Shown here: positions 46,746-59,400 of the stretch, in pieces
How the letters are laid out: each line of letters starts with the position of its first letter
Position numbering within the stretch: the first letter of the stretch is position 1
Source of the DNA: Galerina marginata
Lineage: Eukaryota > Basidiomycota > Agaricomycetes > Agaricales > Galerinaceae
DNA: 64,000 nt
Reading direction: 5' to 3'
NCBI GenBank assembly: GCA_023014335.1
Contig: JAECYW010000018.1
Coordinates: forward strand, 1,302,001-1,366,000
The notes under the pieces: generated by a model
Told to the model about the DNA's origin: nothing
The model's database searches: none
What the model saw: the letters and a program-made list of their open reading frames with translations, nothing else
Translations under genes and position numbers: made by a program

Positions 46746-47565
46746 TTGGATTGTAGAAATTAGGTCCGCTCTTAATGCTAAAGTTGCGTGCAAATTAATT
46801 AAAGAACAGCATCTGCATCATGACCCAGAGTTTTGGAGAGGTACTGGGAGTGCAGCTTCAATGAGCAAATTTGCCGTGAGTTCGATATCCGAAGGCTTTG
46901 ATTCAAATTCGCCGGGTGTATATGTATTGTTTGAACATCGCGTGAAAGGGCTTCTATTAAATCTTTTACTTACTTGCTTCAAGTTACACTTATAAAACAC
47001 GCACGAAGCATGTACCGGTAAGACTGTCGGTTTTTTCGGTTCTTGTACCATGTCAGTTTCGAATGCTTGGTCGTGGGCTGCTGCTTTGCACAGCAAACTC
47101 GTCTGACTCCCAGTCGGGCTGGTTTTTGGCTCTTCTGCCGCACAGTGTCAACCAATAATTCGTTGGCAGTTCTTGTCACGTGTTGTACTTTTCCAGCACA
47201 CAGGTCTTGGCAATTCTTAACTCCTTGCATATCTTGTCTCGGCGCTTATTCCATTCTCGGCGCTTATGTCTTTTCTTCTGGCCTCGCCTCCATGATCTTC
47301 CCCTCGCCTTCTCGTTACTTATTTCCCTCTAATGTCGTTTTTCGAGTCTTCTAGACTCCTGTTCACCTGGCCAATATGTTCCTTTGACCTTGAAATTTTA
47401 TTTAGTTCCACCTCTTGGCTTCCTTACCACTCCATCTGTCCAATTGTCATTTTTTCGCCACCCTCGCCACCATTCCGATTTTCTTACAAACCCGGCGAAC
47501 CCCATACTGATCGCACGACTCGTATAGCTTATTTCACCTGCGAAACATAGCAGCTATATACTGAA
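46746..47565. other. Intergenic, no gene seen
   Basis: Short frames only. Confidence 0.35.
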
Positions 47566-47830
47566 TGTGTCACAAATGAATTTGGCGGATAATCACACCG
47601 ACTTGGACAGGTTGATGTTTTTAGGCGTCGAAGGCAGGTTAGAAAAATTATGGGACATATGGACATGCCTTACTTGTGCTTTTTTTGGGAGGAACATAAG
47701 ATCCTGGAGACAAAAGTGGCTCTGCGAGTATGGACAACACGTGCCGTAGCTTGGCCTGTAAAAACGAGTCCTCCTTCGTCGGACTCGTAACAGCCATGCA
47801 TCATGTGAACAAAAAGGCTCTGTAAACTTG
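47566..47830 (+). repeat. Family R fragment
   Basis: Aligns with 42650-42810: GAGTTAGA/GGTTAGA-AAATTATG, GGACATGT/GGACATGC, GGGAGGAACATAAGATC and ACACGTGCCGTAGCTTGGC occur in the same order. Only the 5' ~200 bp of the family are present. Confidence 0.5.
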
Positions 47831-48179
47831 TCCCGCAGCGGTGCCACAACCATCAGATGAAAGCCTCGGACAACTTTACAGAGTCTTTTCGTTCACACGA
47901 GGATTCAAGAAGCATCGTGCTTCCGAATAGACTGCCAACACGCTTTTACTATGACTTGCAAGGCTATGCGTATGTCAATTGGACATCGGAGTCAACCCCC
48001 AAGGCAGTGCCCGCAGATTGCCCGAACGCACGAATCCTCTGACAGTACATAGAATATTTGTAACCCAAATGAAATCGAGCAGAACAATAGGTTTCTTCCT
48101 CTTTTCTTACCCCCACTCTCCGTAGGCGAATTATAATAGCATTGCGAATTTACAATAACGGACCCATACACCGACTGCC

Positions 48180-51100
48180 ATGGCACTTTCACGACCTCTC
48201 CCACACGACCAACCCTTTACTAAACAATTTTCTACCGACAAGCAACCTTTGCTTGATACGCCCGAGATGGAACGGCATCCTCAACTACCCCCACCCAGCA
48301 GTGGGCTCAATTGGAAACTGGCGTCGAAACTTGGGCTCTCCCTCATTTTGGCCGTCACCTACGTTGGGTTTTGCTTCATCGTCCAATACCGCAACATCCC
48401 GATTGGTAGAAGTGGAATCCTGGGTCTCCCCTTCTTTCACTGTAAGCGGTACTCTACGTTGTCACTCTGACTCCTCAACGATCTCTTCCAGTCAGTACCG
48501 AGTCTGGCATCACAACCTAGCTATTTTAATTGTCTATGTCGCGCTGTGGCCTGTTAAGGGCGTCCTAGATGAGATCAGGGTACGTTTGATTGTTCAGTTT
48601 CGTCTACACAGACCTAAACTCCGTCTTTCCTCGTAGTCCGAAGAATTTTTCCGCCTCCTGCGCACTCATCATAACGGAGTGCCTCTGGATAGAGTTAATG
48701 CAGTCTCAGCTCCAACTAATGGGGTATTCGATATTTTTTTGGCAACCATCCACCGCCATTGCTCGCCTCTCCTCACATACATCGGTAGTTTAGCAAATAG
48801 CTTTTTTGCGCTTGTACAAGGTAAAAAAGGGACGAAAAGGGACGAAAGCGACAAGCTGAAAAAGCCGCGTCCCCTTTCCGAAAAAGCGCACTGCTTTTTT
48901 CGGTCACTCAAACTACAAAAAAGTCAAAAAGCTACGAAAGTTACATACCGTAATACAGGACTGACTACGTTTGGCATTAACTACGGGTAGGCACATAATT
49001 ACATAGTTTCATGGACTTTCTACTGTTAGTGGCTATTCAGGCTACAGGTTGTCAAACTGTATACGTACCAATCTTATCCGAAGTAAGGAGCCAGACCGTT
49101 CGGATTTGATGTAAGGGGTCGTCAGAGCGAAGTCAGGGTCGAATCACCATCCAACCCACCTGAAGAGACATAGTGAGCAACAAACGATGGGCGACAGGAG
49201 GGCGACGACGATTCAAGGCAGGCGAAGTTGGTCGGGCGACCTTGGTGGTGGGAGTGAGAAGGGAAGAAGCAGCACGTTCGAAATTGCCGGAAATAGATTT
49301 CAACAATGTCACGTGTTTGGAAACGTGTTCGTCCTGCGACTCCTGCCTCGACGTGTTGAACTCCCTCGTCATTCTTTCACTCGCTCTGCTCAGTGCCTTC
49401 CCTTCTCACCTAAACTCAGCGAAAACGACAGAATGCGGCGCTGATCAGATGTTTAAGCTTGTTCAACAGCTTCTGTTTCGAGCCCTCAATATCAACTACT
49501 GGTCGCATTTCACCACGAACAAGATCGATCATCGCCATTGCTTCCTTAAAAGCTCAGTTAGGAGGTCGGCTCATTGGTGACGGAAGGGTTAGGATCCAGC
49601 TGAGGGAGATTGCGGCGTATGTTAGACTTATGGGACCTGGGTCAGTGTAAGCACGGTCTCCCAGCAGTGCCCCCCTCAGTGTGATCCATGATTTAGGGAT
49701 ACCATTCCGTCACTCATGTTTTGAACCCCACTTTTGCGCCTGACCTAGTACATACCCAGCTGAGTTTCCGACAGCATATCGTACCATCGTACTTCATTCA
49801 CCGTGACACCGTCGCTGTAGATTTCGCTTCCTGTAGTTTAGTTATGTAAGCGAGTATCCCAAATGGGTAGGTCGGTCATTTGCCAGCTTTTTGACCTTTT
49901 CCCTTGTCGCTTTTTCTCAAAGCCCAAAAAAGCTAAAAAGCGCTGAAAAGTGAACAAGTAAAATGCTAACTTGCTGATGCTACACGCTCGCAATCGCGCT
50001 CGTAATAACAGCAACCTCCTCACTTGCCCCAGCTGCTTGTAAGCCTTCTCCAGCCACTTCTCGAGAGAGAGCATAGCTTGAAACTTTTTCTTCTTTCTAT
50101 CAGTGAACGCGCAGTCGATCTGGATTGACGTAGATGACCCCAACTTCCAAATAGGTGCCATCACAAACGACTTGTCCACGTACGTGATACATATTTTCTG
50201 TGGTGCAGAAACCTCATTTCCACAATAAATAGTACAGCTGATTATTCACGACTCTACTCCGAGGCTGCAGCTATGTCTTGGGTCGAGAACATTCTTCATC
50301 TCACAAACGCCTACTACAAGGTCACGGTTGCAAGCAGCGAAGAAGGCCCCTTAGGATACATTGTACCCTTTCCACTTAGGTACAATACCACGATGCGGGC
50401 ATACTGGACTACAGATATCGTTGTCTTTAACCCCTCATGCAGTTGGAAGACCCCAAACATAACAGGAGTCGTAAATGTTAGCACTAGCAGTGACTTGACA
50501 GCAGGCCCCCAGTACTGGCCCATAACTCTGCTACCTGAAACAAACTCGAACATTTACATTACTAGCAATGCCTTTGGTAGGCCCCAGATTTTGTGTCCGC
50601 GTCATTTGTGTATTAACATGTGGTTAGCATTAGGCCCTAACAGCCCGGGAAAATTTTCCGTTTCCACGAACGTGCCAGATGGCTCCGTAGTTTTCGTCAT
50701 ATCTCAAGTTCCAGTAAAATTTTGTCTTATGTCTCTTGCTAAACTACCACTAAGCATGTGTATAGGGTGAACTTTTATATGCCTGGACCTCAGCGTCTGA
50801 TTTCACAGATATTTCCGCACTACCGACACTCCAATTCTCCAACGGAAACGTCCTTGCGTTTCTCCAGTGCTTCCCACATGCCTCTATTCAGACACGTCAG
50901 GTTCGGACCACTGGAAATGGCATTCTCACATTAGGGCAGACCCAACAACAACGTCAGGGAAATCTTGACATTGATCAAGTAAATTTTTTTCTCAGTCTCG
51001 TAATGAGTGACTTCTCGACCTCCGCAGGTCCATTCCTCGATGAAGACGGTGGGGCAGCTATGATGGTTAAGCTCATGTACGGCGACAACTTTACACGGTT

Positions 51101-51521
51101 CAAAAACATCCCACCCGCTCCCCTTGCCAACATTACTCTGGCGTACAAACTGGTGATTCAGTCAGCAATGAAGACCTTGGTGTCAGGCGCGTTGAGCACG
51201 GCCAATGTACCAGGAGGCCATGGTATGGAGCAGCTCGCTTTCCGCTCGTCTTTGGGCCACGTAATCACGTCTGCGATTTTGTTCGCAATTCTCATGATCG
51301 CTTTGGTGGCAGCACAGTATAGGAAGGGAAGAGATGCATTTACGCTCATTCACGTCGCCGCTGCGCTGGAGGGCTCGGATTTGCCGAAGGAGTGCATGCA
51401 AATGAGGCAGTTGTCTGGTAGGGCGGATGGAAAAATGGTGCGATTGGTCCTGGACGACAATAAAGAAGGAGAGAGGATAGTTCTTATGCCATCAGAGACG
51501 GATAAAAGTGCAAGCACTTAA
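48180..51521 (+). pseudogene. Large membrane protein (gene B) split by an inserted element
   Basis: A second large mushroom-type membrane protein. Exon 48180-48441 carries a cytosolic N-terminus and helix (LGLSLILAVTYVGFCFIV). Exons 48492-48579 and 48637-48795 encode NLAILIVYVALWPVKGVLDEIR, then SEEFFRLLRTHHNGVPLD and HCSPLLTYIGSLA. The match then stops and resumes at 49984 with TLAIALVITATSSLAPAAL. It continues through IWIDVDDPNFQIGAITNDL, a long glycosylated outside domain from 50273, a last helix (VITSAILFAILMIALVAAQY) and an acidic tail ending at 51521. The 1188 bases between do not belong. The exon 1 to 2 junction is also one base off. The downstream part is frame-clean from 50273 to the stop. 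Functional only if the insert is spliced out. Confidence 0.55.
48796..49983 (+). mobile_element. Non-autonomous insertion with imperfect inverted ends, about 1.19 kb
   Basis: The bases interrupt gene B exactly between Leu-Ala and Thr-Leu-Ala-Ile-Ala. Near the left end lies TAGCTTTTTTGCGCTT (48798). The reverse complement of the right end contains TAGCTTTTTTGGGCTT (ending at about 49936), and both are followed by GCGACAAG and GTCAAAAAGCT-type words. No transposase frame lies inside. A clear target-site duplication was not seen, and the extreme termini are uncertain by about 50 bp. Confidence 0.5.
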
Positions 51522-51949
51522 ATGGTATCACCGCGCGTGTGCAGGGCCCGATGAATCAATGGCGTTGTCACCTCTCGAGCTCGTAATTTATCGCGAACGC
51601 TGGATCTGTCGGGATCCGTTTTACACCTAATTTACTATAAACACCATGATCAGAACTTAATTCTGATTTAAGGTCTTTTATTTGAGGTTAACTAATTCTG
51701 TTCTTCATGTGGACCGCTAATTTTTTATTCGCGCTGAATAATAATGTTTTGCCAGCTATGATGAGAGCCTTGAGTATATCCGTAAGCGAGCCGCAGATGT
51801 TGCCGATAGAAAATCTCCGAAGAGTCGACATCCATTACACATCGGAAAGTGGTGCGAAAGGAAAACTCACTATTTTTGCGCTTAATCCGGGCAAGGAGAA
51901 TATTCAAGCGAAGTATATTTTATTCGAAGAAGAGCCCTAGAGAACTGTG
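51522..51949. other. Intergenic
   Basis: An open frame of 77 codons (51707-51940, ATG start) encodes an acidic peptide of no recognised family. It ends just before family R copy 3 and could be a fragment of something larger. Confidence 0.3.
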
Positions 51950-54690
51950 AGTGAACATAGGATCCCGAAGACAAAAAGTGGCGCGGCGAGCATTTGTTGA
52001 ACTTACGGGCATCACGTGCCGTAGCTTGGCGGTCTTTCAACTTGGATCAAAGCCTTGACGTTGTTCCACCCGACGTCAACGATGTTTGATGGCCATGAAC
52101 TGCGACGTGCAAGAGGCCGCGCTTGGGCTGCTCTCACCGCCCCGCAGTCTCGTCCCTCAAGACTCTTTTCTGACGAGATCATCATTATATACATAACCCA
52201 CACTCATAGCCGCGTCTGCGACATTGACCTCGGTAGTGACGACGACGAGCAGCCAGATGATACATATCAAGCGGAAACAGAGCACCGCAGGGCTTTGTGC
52301 TTAGCTCCCGCCACTGCTCTATCCTCTCCTTCTGTGGATTTGGCCTGCGTGAACTCGGAGAACTGGCTCTTGTACTCTTACTCGTTGGCCCATTTATCTT
52401 CACCTTCAACTTCAAGCTTCAGCTTAACATTGGCGTTGATGTCGAAGTCGATGTCAAACTCGGACTTTCAAACGCCAGCGGACGACCCCATCACGCTGCC
52501 GCAACAAGTCTAGATTCAGCACCTCCAGTACCGAAGGATGCTTTCCCTCCACGTAAGTACCCTCGTCGAACTTTACCAGGGCGACCTTCATTGAAGATGA
52601 GAGTTGTCGGGCCTTGTCCCGGCGGTCGAGGAGAGGAGAGGAACCAATTGCGACGGCGCATCGTTCGCCAGCTCCTGCAAGCTCAGACATGGAGGACGGG
52701 TGCCGGCCAGTTCCTCGTGTGCAATGTATGTGTGTAGTTTTTGGACGGAGACGAGGACTTGAGAGTAGGATCAATTTTGTTGCATGTGAGCAGCTTTCTT
52801 CCTTGTTTTCTTATCATCCATTATCTCGAATACCCAACTAACACGTTTAACTCCTTCCTTAGCCCACTGCGTGCTGCAAACGTCAAACTCGTCCGCAAAA
52901 GCCCACTCTTCAACTTCTTTATCTTCTCGTCAGTAGCTCAGGAGTGCTAGCCGACTTTCATGAAAAGTACGTATTTTTAGCTTTTCATCCTTTTTCTACT
53001 TGAAACCTCAAGCTGACCATCTAAATCCATCCTCCAGCCCAGTATCCAGCGTCAAATTTCTGTTCCGGATCTTGGCGGGATGGAGATGGAGGTCGGTGGC
53101 GTATATTGGAGGTGTTTTTTCAGGAAATCAGGTTTTGGGACTGAATCGAGGGTCACCAGTCTCATCGCGTATGTGTTCCCTTCTTTTTGGCTGTTCTTCA
53201 CGACGAAAGCATGTGGCTCATGGATTAATTTGCAGATGACGACGAAAACCAGCTTATCTTTCAGCCTGCCCGTGAATGAGAGCGGGAGGCTATGACTAGC
53301 AGCCTCCCTTGTTGCCGGCCTCGTCATTCCTGTTTGGCGCATCGGCATCGAGGTCATACCCACCCGCCGCGCCGTCGCATAGGCAATCGACTGCAGTTGT
53401 GGTCTTGCGCTTCAGTAAGGGTTCGAATGCTGGTAGGGAGAAGAGCGTCAATATCATTGATAACTTCTACCCAAATGGTGAATGCAGGTGACGCGCCTCA
53501 CTCTTCTTCCTCTCCCTTGTGCGGTGGAGATCCTTCGCGTCTTTGCCCTACCCAACCTTTAAAAATTTGCACTTGTGCTCCTGCTCATACTCGTACTTTC
53601 CGGCCTTCTCCTCAGCGCTCTCCGTCGACCTAACCCCACTCAAACTCAAACCCAACGTACGACCCTATTTACTCTTTTCACTTTAGCGCTTGGATAGGCA
53701 CCCCCGCCCTCAAACCACCGCCATCCACCACCTCGTCTTGTCAGAAGTGGCTCAGAAGTGCAGCTCGACTTTCGTGGAACGTATGTCTTTTTGCTCGTCC
53801 TTTTTCTACCTAAAACCACCTGAATCCATCACGCAGCCCTTAACTCAGCATCCCGTCAAGCACGGTTCTCAAAGCTTCTCTCGTTGAGCTCGTCGTTGCT
53901 GGGCGGAATAGACCTGCCTCACCGCTCACCCCTCGTGCCTGAGCGACCAGACGACGGCACCACCAGCACGGTCAGGGGGCGCAGGTGCACCATCTCTAGC
54001 TTAACGTCGACCTGCCTACGCCTGCGGTCGAACTTGGGAGGAGAATGATCGGAACAGCAAGGATGTTGAGAAAGCGTATGTTCCCTTCTTTTTTCAAATT
54101 TTCTTATCGTCTTTTATCTCAATTATCCGACTAACACGTCTTCACCATTCCACAGCCTACCACATACCGCGAACGTCTGGTATCAAGGGGGACGCCGCCT
54201 CACTTGCCTATGTCTGTGGGACTCGAAGATGTTGGGGACCGGAAAGTGATCGATTTTTGTGAAGGTAGGTTTCGTCATTTGTCTTTCTTATCAATTATGA
54301 ATTCAAAACCCACCCAACATGGTTTACTCGTTCTTTAGCCTACCACGCACCACCAATGTCAAGCCAAATGGCTCAAGGGCGCTGGTAGGCTTTGGTGGAA
54401 CGGATGCCCTTTTATTATTATTTCTTTTCTATTTAAAAGCTCGATTTGACTACCTACATTTACTTTCCAGCTCCGAACGCAGCATCAACATCGAGCATGT
54501 CCTCAATACGCCACTTGTTGACAGGGGTCGGCTTTGGAACGTCGGATCGAGGGCGATCTGTCGAGCGTCCTCCAGGTCCTTGAAAGTATTTTGGAAGGAC
54601 GCCGCCGAACAATACCTCTTGTTCACTGGTGACCGGTGACTTAGCAGATCATCTATTCTTACTCGCTGCACGGCCTGCAAAATCAATCAT
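51950..54690 (+). repeat. Family R copy 3 (longest)
   Basis: Contains the 5' block shared with copy 2 (51957-52170), a middle Ser/Asp/Phe-rich block (52320-52560) and a block encoding GWRWRSVAYIGGVFSGNQVLGLNRG (53070-53155). The block with YPPAAPSHR follows (53330-53490), then a 3' part up to the end of the opposing F-box gene. Intron-like spacers ending in CAG separate the blocks. Several in-frame stops make it non-coding as it stands. All but the first ~250 bp of it is duplicated at 56460-58655. Confidence 0.6.
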
Positions 54691-56455
54691 CATTGGTAAG
54701 ACTATTTTTCGAGAATGAGCTCCTCAGGTTTCCTACTTCCGCAGACGTATTCCCCAATGCTATACTCTTCTTCGTCCTCGTCGCAGTGATAGAACATAAT
54801 TACTTTGAGACCCGTGAATTCCTCGAGAAATGTCAGGTCGTACTTTCCGGCTACTATCGAAATGGACAACATCGAAATCGGTCTTCCTATCGCTCTTCTG
54901 AACACAAGGAACGGACGCAGAAGGGACACTTCGTCCGCGCTGGGATACCGAGTAGATATATGCTGCAAGTTTGGAAAAACTTCTTCGATGATCGCGTCGG
55001 GAAGACGAAGGAGAAACTGAAGAGTTTCGGGAGAGGCCTCGAGGACCTCAATAGTAGCCACAGATTGGAGAAATCTCGTTAATTTGGGGTCAGAGTAGTG
55101 GACTCCTTCACTTTCTTGCAGCCCTAAGATGAGCTTCTGCGCCTGTGGAAAATCCGTGAAGTCCAAGGCACCGAATAGTTCACAAGATGCGAAGGCAGGC
55201 AAGACGCTGTGACAATACTGGAAGAAGCGGAATATGATCTCTCCTGGAAGTCGAGCTTGGAACATGAAACGATATCCCATAAGGTGTAATTCGACTTCCG
55301 TCGAACCCGCTAATCCAGCATGTTTTGAAAAAGTGCGCAGAACTTCCGCGACCGCAGATAGGTCTTCGTCGTCCGGATCGTACCTCGGCTCGCAGGGGAG
55401 GCTATAGAACGATAAGACGCGCCAATGCGCAGGCTCGATATGCCGAAGGAACGTTAAGAAAGGCACGATGTTCAGCCTGGTGAAGATGTTGATACATTGC
55501 AGTTGCGGGACTTGAATTTTGTTGGATGATAATGAGCGCAACCGATCTGTATCGCTGTTGATAATTGCACAGCCAGATCTGTCCCCTATGGACTCCAAAA
55601 AGGGCATGTTTTTAAGCGATTCGAGTAGCTCGTAAACGGGAATTGGTGCGTCGAGTTCTAGCTCACGACACTGTGACGTCCACGAAGCTCGTATGTCGGG
55701 CCTAATGTGAGGAGCAATGAAGACCTTCAGGCACGGCGCATGGTGGTTGAAGATTTTGAATCCTGGAGGAGAGAGAACTGGCGGGTTCCTATAATGCTGC
55801 TCGTCCGCCGGGAAGCACAGTGATAACTCAAACACCACGAGAGTGGTTGCCGGACGCTCAAGAAGGCGCCAGATGGCGCGATCGTTCGCAAAATCCGCAG
55901 CTAGAGGTCTAGAGAACTTGATTCGTACAGATCGTAACCTCGCCCAATTCACCGACAAGATAGCTATGATGTTGTCCTCGAAGGCTAAGCTGTGTGGCTG
56001 CCACCAGTGTTCGCGACCACACCGCACAGAGAGTGGCGAAGTCGCGGTTCGACGCAGGACTTCGTCCCGCCATTCTTCGTGACGGAGACAATTGAAGTCG
56101 ATGACACGGGCCCACAGCGATCGACAGTCAAGGGCGAGGTCTCTCCAGGCCGAACAAACTTGTGAAGTGTGGCGGAGAGTGTGTATAGCGGGTATGTCGT
56201 GTGGTTCGGGCTCTAGCGGTCCTATTTCGGCGTTAATGGAGAAAATTTGCCATAATAAATCCCGATTTAATTGGACACGCATTTGTGCGTTGTGGTTCCT
56301 CATTGTTGGGTTTGTCTGTGTAGGCGGGGAACTACGTGGTTTGAGGTAAACGATTCCAAAATTTCAACCGAAGTTGAAGAATGGCATAGCCACTGACGCG
56401 TGACGGCTGGAATCTAATCTAATCTAATCACATTTATCCTGCTACTCGAGTATTT
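52200..56455 (+). repeat. Tandem duplication, unit 1 (about 4.0 kb)
   Basis: Direct duplicate of 56460-60395. Offsets between matching landmarks are about 4040 bp near 52950, 3980 bp near 54319 and 3953 bp at the F-box start, so small indels have accumulated. Both units end with three AATCT pentamers just upstream of the F-box gene (near 56412 and 60376). Confidence 0.8.
54702..56282 (-). CDS. F-box protein with LRR-like C-terminus, paralogue 1, 526 aa
   Basis: F-box proteins select substrates for SCF ubiquitin ligases by binding Skp1. The single-exon frame starts with the F-box itself: LNRDLLWQIFSINAE, a Pro-containing loop, then HTSQVCSAWRDLALDCRSLWARVIDF (residues about 4-65). The remaining 460 residues show irregular leucine-rich spacing (LRSVRIKF, VFELSLCFP, LQCINIFTRL), typical of mushroom F-box expansions. 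I chose the second Met at 56280-56282, because the tandem copy preserves only that one. The C-terminal block (TFLEEFTGLKVIMFYH) is almost identical in the paralogue. The frame is fully open, so the gene is probably functional. Degradation target unknown. Confidence 0.8.
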   Translation of the reverse strand: MRVQLNRDLLWQIFSINAEIGPLEPEPHDIPAIHTLRHTSQVCSAWRDLALDCRSLWARVIDFNCLRHEEWRDEVLRRTATSPLSVRCGREHWWQPHSLAFEDNIIAILSVNWARLRSVRIKFSRPLAADFANDRAIWRLLERPATTLVVFELSLCFPADEQHYRNPPVLSPPGFKIFNHHAPCLKVFIAPHIRPDIRASWTSQCRELELDAPIPVYELLESLKNMPFLESIGDRSGCAIINSDTDRLRSLSSNKIQVPQLQCINIFTRLNIVPFLTFLRHIEPAHWRVLSFYSLPCEPRYDPDDEDLSAVAEVLRTFSKHAGLAGSTEVELHLMGYRFMFQARLPGEIIFRFFQYCHSVLPAFASCELFGALDFTDFPQAQKLILGLQESEGVHYSDPKLTRFLQSVATIEVLEASPETLQFLLRLPDAIIEEVFPNLQHISTRYPSADEVSLLRPFLVFRRAIGRPISMLSISIVAGKYDLTFLEEFTGLKVIMFYHCDEDEEEYSIGEYVCGSRKPEELILEK

Positions 56456-56459
56456 GCAT

Positions 56460-59400
56460 GACTTGCTGACGACACGGTCCTTTTTGCATCCACCCTCTCC
56501 CTCTGTGGGTTAGCCCTGCATAACCTTAAAGACAGGCACCTGTACTCTTACTCGCTGGCTTTCTAACTCCAATTTCAAGCTTCAGCGCCTCATCTTCGAC
56601 GTCGACATTTATGTCAAACTTGGACTTTTACCTGTAACTTGACCCGTTCGGGCTTGGCGACGGTTGAGGAGAAGAGGAGATGCCGCCTATGCACGGCTCC
56701 ACGTTCGCCTGCGCCTGCGATTCCATACGTGTGGAGGATGGGAGCCAGCCAGCCCGTCGGGGGCGATAGATAAATGAAGATTTTGGATGGAAACGAGAAC
56801 TTGAGGGAAGGGTCGTCGTTGCGAAGCGTACGTTCTGTTATCTGACATTCACAACTTCGAATATATGAACTAACTATCGTGTTTCGTATTATTTAGCGGA
56901 CCGCGTACCCAACGGAAAACCCGACCTTAGACTTCCACTCATCAGCCTCTTCGTCTTGTCATCAGTGGCTCGGAGGTGTAGATCGACTTTTGTGAAACGT
57001 ATGATTTTTTTGTTCTCTTCCTTTTTCTACCTACAACCTCGAACTAACCATCTAAATCCATTCTCCAGCCCAGAACCCAGCGTCAAGTTTCGGTTCCAGA
57101 TCTTGGCGGGAAGGAGATGGAGGTCTTTGTCGCTTATTGGAGGTGCTTTTTCAGAAAAGCAAGTCTTGGGACTGAATCGAGGGTGATCAGTCTTATCGAC
57201 GTATGTGTTTGGCTGTTCTTTACAACCAAAGCATGTAGCTCATGAATAAATTTACAGATCACGACAAACTTAGCTTAGCTTTCAGCCTGTCCGTCAATGG
57301 GAGCAGGAGGTTATGACTATGCCGCCTCCTCTATTGCTGGCTTCGTCATTGCTGTCTGGCGCGTCAGGATCGAGGTCATACCCATCCGCCGCGCCGTCGC
57401 ATAGGCGATTGACTGCATTTGTGGTCTTCCGCCTCAGAGACACGGTTCGAATGCTAGTAGGAAGAAGGGCGTCAATATCATTGAGAACTTCTACCCAAAC
57501 GGGGAATGCAGGTGACGCGCCTCACTCGTCCTCCTCTTCCTTGTGCGATGCGTGATCCTTCGCGTCTTTGCCCTACCCAACTTTTAAAAATTCACACTTG
57601 TGCTCGTGCTCATACTCGTACTTTCCAGCCTTCTCCCCAGCGCTTTCCGTCGACGTAATCTCACGCCTTCCAACTCGAATTCAAACCCAACATACGACCC
57701 TACTTACTCTTTTCCCTTCAGCGCTTGGATGGGCAACCCCTGCCTTAACCTACTCGTCTTCGTCATTTTTTCTCGTCCTTTTTCTACCTAAAACCCCGAG
57801 TTGACTACCTGAATGCAGCCCATATCATCCTCGTCAAGCACTCAAAGCTTCTATCATCGAGCTCGTCGTTGCTAGCCGAAGTACGCGTGCTACATCGCTC
57901 ACCCCTCTTGCTTGAGCGACCAGACGACGGCGAAACCAGCCCATCAGGTATGGCAGAAGCGTACCACCCCCAGCTTAACGTCGACATGCCTACGCCTGCG
58001 GTCGGACTTGGGAGGAGAATGATCAGAAAAGCAATGCCGTTGAGAGGAGGCTTTCTATCGTATGTTCCATTCTTTCTTCAACTTTTCGTATCGTCTTTTA
58101 TCTCAACTATCCGACTAACACATCTTCATCATTCCTCAGCCGACCACATACCGCGAACGTCTGGTATCATGGGGGACGCCGCCTCCCTTGCCCACGCCTG
58201 TGGGACCCGGAGATGTTGAGGACGGGAGAGTGATCGATTTTTGTGAATGTAGGTTTCGTCATTTCCCTTTCTTATCAATTATGAATTAAAAACCAACCTA
58301 TGGTTTACTCGTTCTTTAGCCTACCACGCACCACCAATGTCAAGCCCATCCTCAAAGTCATCCCACTCTGTGACGTCCTCGTCTCTGTCTTTAATGGCTC
58401 TTGGTCGCTGGTAGGCATCGGTGAAACGTGGACCAAAAAGCTCTGTCCCTTCCTTAGGCCAACTGCGTGGCAATCGATTGCGACATGGAAAAGATCGCGT
58501 ATTTCTTTTCCATATGGCGTGCCTCTTGCATCCGCCTGGAAAACGAGCTTTGAAAGCATTCCGAAGAACGGCGCCAAACAATGCCTTGTGCTCACAGCCG
58601 ACACAGGAGATCATCCGCTCTTGCTCGCCGCATGTGCAAAATCAATCATAATTGGTAAAACTATAATTCAAGAATGAGCTCCCCAGGGTTCCCGCTGCCG
58701 CAGATATATTCCCCAATTTTATACGATTCCTCGTCCTCGTACCCGTGATAGAACATAATTACTTTGAGACCGGTGAATTCCTCGAGAAATGTAAGGTCCA
58801 ACCTTTCGCAATCTATCGAGATGGACAATATTGAAATTGCCCTTCGTATCGCCCTTCTGCGCGCAAAGAATCGATGCAGATGGGACACTGTACCCGCATA
58901 CCGAATAGATATATGCTGCAATTCTGGAAAAACATTCTCCGTGACCGAGTTAGGAAGACGAAGGAGAAATTGAAGAGTTTCAGGAGAGGCCTCGAGGAAC
59001 TCAATGGCGGCGACAGATTTAAGAAATCTCACAACTGTTGGATAGGAATAGTGGACGTCTTCGTCTCCCTCCAGCCCTAGAGTGAGCTTTCGCGCCAGCG
59101 GGAAATCCGTGAAGTTTAAGGCACCAAACAGTTTAAAAGCTGCGTGGGCAGGCGAATCGTGGTAACAATGCTGGGAGAAGCGAAAGGTTGTTTTTGCTGG
59201 AAGTAAAGCCTGAAATGTGAATTTATTTTTCATCAGGTTCAATATGACTTCGGTCGAACGCGTCAATTCAGCATGTTTTGAAAAGGTGTGCAGAACATCT
59301 GCAGCAACGGATAAGGCTTGATCGTCTGGGTCGGACTCCGGGTCGCGTGAATAGCTGTTGAACGCTAAGATGCTCCCAGACAGAGGCTCGATGTGTCGAA

